This document shows, in pieces, positions 6,562-9,683 of a stretch of 9,683 bases of DNA. The first letter of the stretch is position 1; every line of letters begins with the position of its first letter. The stretch lies in NCBI GenBank assembly GCA_023511325.1, contig JAIMBU010000052.1:1-9683 (forward strand). The letters are read 5' to 3'. Source of the DNA: Gorillibacterium sp. (GTDB lineage: Bacteria; Bacillota; Bacilli; Paenibacillales; NBRC-103111). The translations under genes and the position numbers were made by a program. The notes under the pieces were generated by a model. The model did not search any database. It was not told the origin of the DNA and saw only the letters and a list, made by a program, of their open reading frames with translations.

Positions 6562-6619
6562 CATGAATAAAGTAGATCTGTAGATTTCGCAGATGAATAA
6601 CTGGGGGGTGGGATGAGCT

Positions 6620-7372
6620 ATGGAGCCTTTTTTCTCAAAAGGAGCGAAGCAAGTCGTTTTCTTTGATCTGAATCGTACCATTATTGATCCAGTTCGAACC
6701 TTTGAGGCAGCTTTCTTAGAGGTATTCAGCGACTTTGCCGGTCGTTGGGATCGGGATAGCAGCGAATTCGCCCAGCAGGCGCTTGAAGCCTACCAGCAAG
6801 AACGAGAGAAACGTAAGGGCACACAAAACTCTGAACAAGGCAGTGAACGGGAGCTCCGTATCGCCTGCTTGCAAGCTGCAATAAGCAAGCAGTCCATTGG
6901 TGGGAAGAATCATCTTGCTGAGACACTGGACGGTCGAATACGTGAGCGTGGAGAGCGTCATCCCTTGTTATACGCGGACACACGGCCAGCACTTGAGAAT
7001 ATTGCCAAACGCTATCAAATCGCAATTATCAGTAACGGGCGTCGTGATAAGCTCCTTGGACGCTTAGCACGGACGGGTCTTGGTACACTAATTCCCCAAG
7101 AGCGATTATTTAGTCCGGGATCAGATGATCGCGGCAAACCCCATATTGATATTTACCGCCGAGCCCTGATCGGGATGAATGTGAAGCCGGAATTAGCCAT
7201 TATGGTTGGCGATTCATGGAAGAATGATGTCAAGGGTGCTCTGGCCGTCGGAATGAGTGCAATTTGGCTGAGACATGGCTTTGCCGAAGCTCAGCCCATT
7301 ATCAAATCCGCAGGAAGATGGCATGTGGTTACCATCAGTTCGCTAACTCAACTCGCGGATGGCCTTCCGTGA
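6620..7372 (+). CDS. HAD-superfamily hydrolase-like protein with altered motif I
   Basis: A 250-residue cytoplasmic protein of the haloacid dehalogenase superfamily, subfamily I style with a helical cap between motifs I and II (about 25-115). Motif I reads FFDLNRT: D16 is the expected nucleophile and T20 is conserved, but residue 18 is Asn where phosphatases have the Asp that acts as general acid/base. Motif II is IISNG (S138), motif III the Lys of RGKPH (K173), and motif IV GDSWKND (D198, D203). The fold and metal site therefore look intact, while ordinary phosphatase chemistry may be impaired or changed. The substrate is unknown. ATG 6620 follows a G-rich ribosome binding site (GGGGGGTGGG, 6603-6612). 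The gene is alone on the plus strand, divergent from polA and convergent with phoU. Confidence 0.88.
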   Translation: MEPFFSKGAKQVVFFDLNRTIIDPVRTFEAAFLEVFSDFAGRWDRDSSEFAQQALEAYQQEREKRKGTQNSEQGSERELRIACLQAAISKQSIGGKNHLAETLDGRIRERGERHPLLYADTRPALENIAKRYQIAIISNGRRDKLLGRLARTGLGTLIPQERLFSPGSDDRGKPHIDIYRRALIGMNVKPELAIMVGDSWKNDVKGALAVGMSAIWLRHGFAEAQPIIKSAGRWHVVTISSLTQLADGLP

Positions 7373-7496
7373 ATAAACTTTATCAAAAATCTGAAGGTAA
7401 CCAATTAGCTGTAGGAAATATAGTTACGCTCTTCCTTGAAGTGAAAGTATACATCAGAGCTTAAACTCTAGAGATAAATGCTGGTGTACCCAAAAA

Positions 7497-7527
7497 ACAG
7501 GTGCGGCCTATATTAGGCTGCACCTGT
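7497..7527. terminator. Bidirectional rho-independent terminator between the HAD gene and phoU
   Basis: A 14-bp stem (7497-7510 with 7514-7527, one G-T wobble on the plus strand, loop TAT) is flanked by AAAAAA on the left and TTCTCTACTTTT on the right. On the minus strand it is followed at once by TTTTTTGGG, a good intrinsic terminator about 64 bases after the phoU stop. In the plus direction the T-tract is more broken but could still end HAD transcripts. I see no gene in the rest of the gap (7373-7590). Confidence 0.88.
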
Positions 7528-7590
7528 TCTCTACTTTTATCCCAATTGCTCTAGACTTGCTCTTAGCACTAGATCAAATCGCCACAAGAA

Positions 7591-8250
7591 TTACACGTTT
7601 AAATCCTTCCGCTTCGCAGTGACCAAATAAATTACACCTTCACCGATGTTCGTTGTATGATCAGCAACCCGTTCAATATAGTGAGAAACCATCATCAGAT
7701 TCGTCAGTTGGCGATTCACTCGCAGGTCTGTTCCAAGCATGGAGGTCAGTTCTGTGATCACCCTGCTGTACAAGCTATCCACACGATCATCCATTTCTGC
7801 GAGTGCTGCTGCTCGGTGAATATTGCGCTCTGTATAGGAAAGCAGACATTCGCGCAGCATCTCAATGGCAATCTCCGCCATATCAGGGATATCGACGAGC
7901 GGTTTCACTAGCTGTTCGCCCGACATCCGTAGCGTCAATTTGGCGATATCTACTGCATGGTCAGCGATGCGCTCCAAATCGACCGCAATTTTCGTAGCCA
8001 TGCCAATAATACGCAGGTCGCGGGCTAAAGGTTGCTGAAGAGCGATCAAACGCAGACATTGTTCTTCAATAAAGAGCAACATGTCATCAATCTCATCGTC
8101 ATTTTCAATAATTTCCTTTGCCTGCAACTCATTTAGATCCTTGAGTGACTCCATGGATTTACGAATTTGCCCCTCTACAAGCGTACCCATATGGAGCAGT
8201 TGCTTCTGCAAATCATCGAGTGATTGATGATAACTTGACCTCGTATCCAT
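7591..8250 (-). CDS. phoU: Phosphate signalling/transport regulator PhoU
   Basis: PhoU is a peripheral cytoplasmic protein that links the Pst transporter to Pho-regulon control and limits phosphate uptake. Its 219 residues have the usual length and consist of two tandem three-helix repeats. Each repeat carries a metal-cluster signature: DLERIADH (91-98) in the first and ERVADHTTNIGE (193-204) in the second. ATG 8250 is preceded by AAAGGAG about 8 bases upstream. The gene lies 17 bases after pstB and is the last gene of the operon, followed by a strong terminator. In well-studied bacteria PhoU acts on the PhoR kinase; no phoPR is visible in this window. Confidence 0.96.
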   Translation of the reverse strand: MDTRSSYHQSLDDLQKQLLHMGTLVEGQIRKSMESLKDLNELQAKEIIENDDEIDDMLLFIEEQCLRLIALQQPLARDLRIIGMATKIAVDLERIADHAVDIAKLTLRMSGEQLVKPLVDIPDMAEIAIEMLRECLLSYTERNIHRAAALAEMDDRVDSLYSRVITELTSMLGTDLRVNRQLTNLMMVSHYIERVADHTTNIGEGVIYLVTAKRKDLNV

Positions 8251-8267
8251 TGCTTTTCGCTCCTTTT

Positions 8268-9032
8268 TCAGCCAAATCGGCCCGTGATGTAATCCTCTGT
8301 CCTTTTATCGTTGGGATTGGTAAACATTTTCTCCGTTTTATTCGTTTCAACTAAGTACCCATTGAGAAAAAAAGCGGTCGTATCCGAAACCCGTGCTGCT
8401 TGCTGCATATTATGTGTGACAATCACGATCGTGTATTTCTCTTTAAGCTGTGCCGTTAACTCTTCAACCTTGAGCGTCGAAATAGGATCGAGCGCTGAAG
8501 TCGGCTCATCCATCAGCAGCACATCCGGCTCAACAGCCAGCAGACGAGCGATACATAAGCGCTGCTGTTGCCCTCCGGAAAGACCAAGAGCAGATTTGTT
8601 TAAACGATCCTTAGCCTCATCCCAAAGGGCAGCTTGGGTCAGGCTCTGTTCCACAATCTCATCGAGTGTAGCCCTCTTCTTGATACCGTGAATTCGCGGT
8701 CCATAGGCCACGTTATCATAGATCGTCATGGGAAAAGGATTAGGGCGTTGAAATACCATGCCTACTCGTTTGCGGAGCGAAACAACATCCGTTTCCGGAG
8801 CATAGATATTCTCTCCATCAACAAAAACCTTTCCGGTAATTTTAACACTATTGATCAAATCATTCATCCTATTTAGCGTCCGCAGGAATGTGGATTTCCC
8901 ACAGCCAGAAGGGCCGATTAATGCCGTAATCGAGTTCTTCTCAACTTCTAGTGCAATGTCGAATAAAGCTTGATTGGTCCCATAGGATAAGTTCAGTTCT
9001 TCTACTTTTATCTTACGCGCAACTGATTCCAT
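8268..9032 (-). CDS. pstB: Phosphate ABC transporter ATP-binding protein PstB
   Basis: PstB is the ATPase that drives high-affinity phosphate import through the PstC-PstA channel on the inner face of the membrane. The 254 residues show Walker [10 protein letters not shown] (40-48), the Q-loop in [11 protein letters not shown] (Q95), the ABC signature LSGGQQQR (151-158), Walker B VLLMDEP (171-177), the D-loop SALD (179-182) and switch H207 in VTHNM. The [16 protein letters not shown] stretch is typical of PstB rather than other importers. The start ATG 9032 shares one base with the pstA stop (TAATG), and GGAGG lies about 6 bases upstream, so translation is probably coupled to pstA. A nonsense codon in pstA could therefore reduce PstB synthesis. 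Confidence 0.98.
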   Translation of the reverse strand: MESVARKIKVEELNLSYGTNQALFDIALEVEKNSITALIGPSGCGKSTFLRTLNRMNDLINSVKITGKVFVDGENIYAPETDVVSLRKRVGMVFQRPNPFPMTIYDNVAYGPRIHGIKKRATLDEIVEQSLTQAALWDEAKDRLNKSALGLSGGQQQRLCIARLLAVEPDVLLMDEPTSALDPISTLKVEELTAQLKEKYTIVIVTHNMQQAARVSDTTAFFLNGYLVETNKTEKMFTNPNDKRTEDYITGRFG

Positions 9033-9683
9033 TATTTACCTCCGGTTAATCTTTTTTGGATGATGCGACCTGGTATGGCGATCACGAGATTAAACACCAA
9101 GATGATCAGAACAAGGAGAGCTGCACTGCCATCCGCGATGCTTCCAGCATCCGGTGCAAGGGAGGAAGAACCGGAGTACCACAGGTGGACAGCAAGCGTC
9201 CCACCCATCGCAAGGGGATCAAGATCAGGGAATTGGCGTGAAGCCGTTGTTCCGGCTGTATATATCAGCACCGCTGTTTCTCCAAGTGCCCGACCCGCGA
9301 CAAGCGTAACTCCTGTAATCATTCCCGGCATTGCCGAAGGCAGGAGAATTTTACGAATCGCTTGCCATCTGCTTGATCCAAGAGCAAGCGACGCTTCCCA
9401 ATAAGATTCAGGTACGGTGCGAAGCGCTACCTCCGTCATCCGGACAAGCACAGGAAGGTTCAAGAGCGAAAGTGTAGCTGCACCACTGATAATTGATATT
9501 TTCAGTCCGAAAAAGGTAACAAATAATAAAGCTCCAAATAATCCAAAAACAATGGATGGAACGGAAGATAAGGCTTCCACAGAAATCCGAACAAAATCAG
9601 TAAATTTATTCTTTGCTGCTTAGACTGCTAGATAGATTCCTGCGGAAATCCCAATCTGCAAGGAGATGAGGAATGACAAGAAT
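9032..9683 (-). pseudogene. pstA: Phosphate ABC transporter permease PstA, 3' part, interrupted by an in-frame TAA
   Basis: PstA is one of two membrane subunits of the phosphate importer; the window holds its C-terminal two-thirds. Reading 9682-9623 gives a membrane segment ending IGISAGIYLAV; a TAA at 9622-9620 follows; then the same frame continues AAKNKFTDFVRIS and on without interruption to 9032. The downstream part has several membrane segments and the cytoplasmic EAA loop (EASLALGSSRWQ) that docks on PstB. Homology continues on both sides of the stop without a frame change, so a single base change is likely; the family usually has Tyr here (GIYLAEYA). The first in-frame start codon after the stop is GTG 9580, with no ribosome binding site, inside conserved sequence. 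It could be a recent null allele, a sequencing error or a readthrough site. The rest is not decayed. The 5' end lies outside the window. Confidence 0.8.

Noticed and set aside
7264..7464. A 66-codon plus-strand frame overlapping the HAD 3' end
   Set aside because: Most of it is an alternate frame of the HAD gene; there is no family resemblance or ribosome binding site.
8311..8691. A 126-codon plus-strand open frame inside pstB
   Set aside because: It is an antisense shadow of the pstB coding sequence, low in complexity and without family features.
9032..9580. A short functional PstA restarting at GTG 9580
   Set aside because: There is no ribosome binding site upstream, the GTG is an internal conserved Val codon, and homologous sequence continues upstream in the same frame on both sides of the TAA.

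Overview
The window looks like chromosomal DNA of an endospore-forming Firmicute, most likely Paenibacillus or a close relative. This rests on an alpha/beta-type small acid-soluble spore protein with a sigma-G-like promoter, the spore-former membrane protein YtaF, a Gram-positive-type PolA with a degenerate proofreading domain, and the gene order polA-mutM-ytaF-coaE-(lytic transglycosylase)-nrdR, which resembles the Bacillus/Paenibacillus arrangement. The genus is inferred from remembered gene order and protein character; no database search was run.

Layout from left to right. At 1-21 (minus) only the first seven codons of nrdR are inside the window. Diverging from it at 139-363 (plus) is a SASP gene, followed by a strong hairpin. 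On the minus strand comes a long run, read right to left: polA (6481-3782), mutM (3664-2783), ytaF (2528-1806), coaE (1623-1009) and a membrane-anchored lytic transglycosylase (1025-465) whose start overlaps the end of coaE by 17 bp. The ytaF-mutM gap is rich in inverted repeats. The gap upstream of coaE holds a small array of hairpins joined by a repeated linker. A lone plus-strand HAD-family gene (6620-7372) diverges from polA. A 14-bp hairpin at 7497-7527 separates it from the convergent minus-strand phosphate operon pstA-pstB-phoU (9683-7591).

Most of this is core housekeeping: DNA replication and repair (PolA; MutM removes 8-oxoguanine and PolA can fill the gap), coenzyme A synthesis (CoaE), cell-wall turnover (transglycosylase), spore DNA protection (SASP), ribonucleotide-reductase control (NrdR), and phosphate uptake with its PhoU regulator. 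No new defence or mobile system is visible, and no tRNA, rRNA, CRISPR or insertion sequence was recognised.

Points that deserve a second look: an in-frame TAA in pstA at a position that is normally tyrosine, with homologous sequence on both sides; the hairpin/linker repeat cluster before coaE; the structured ytaF leader; a HAD protein with Asn in place of the usual second Asp of motif I; and a perfect EF-hand-type loop inside YtaF. No gene-free stretch exceeds 300 bases.
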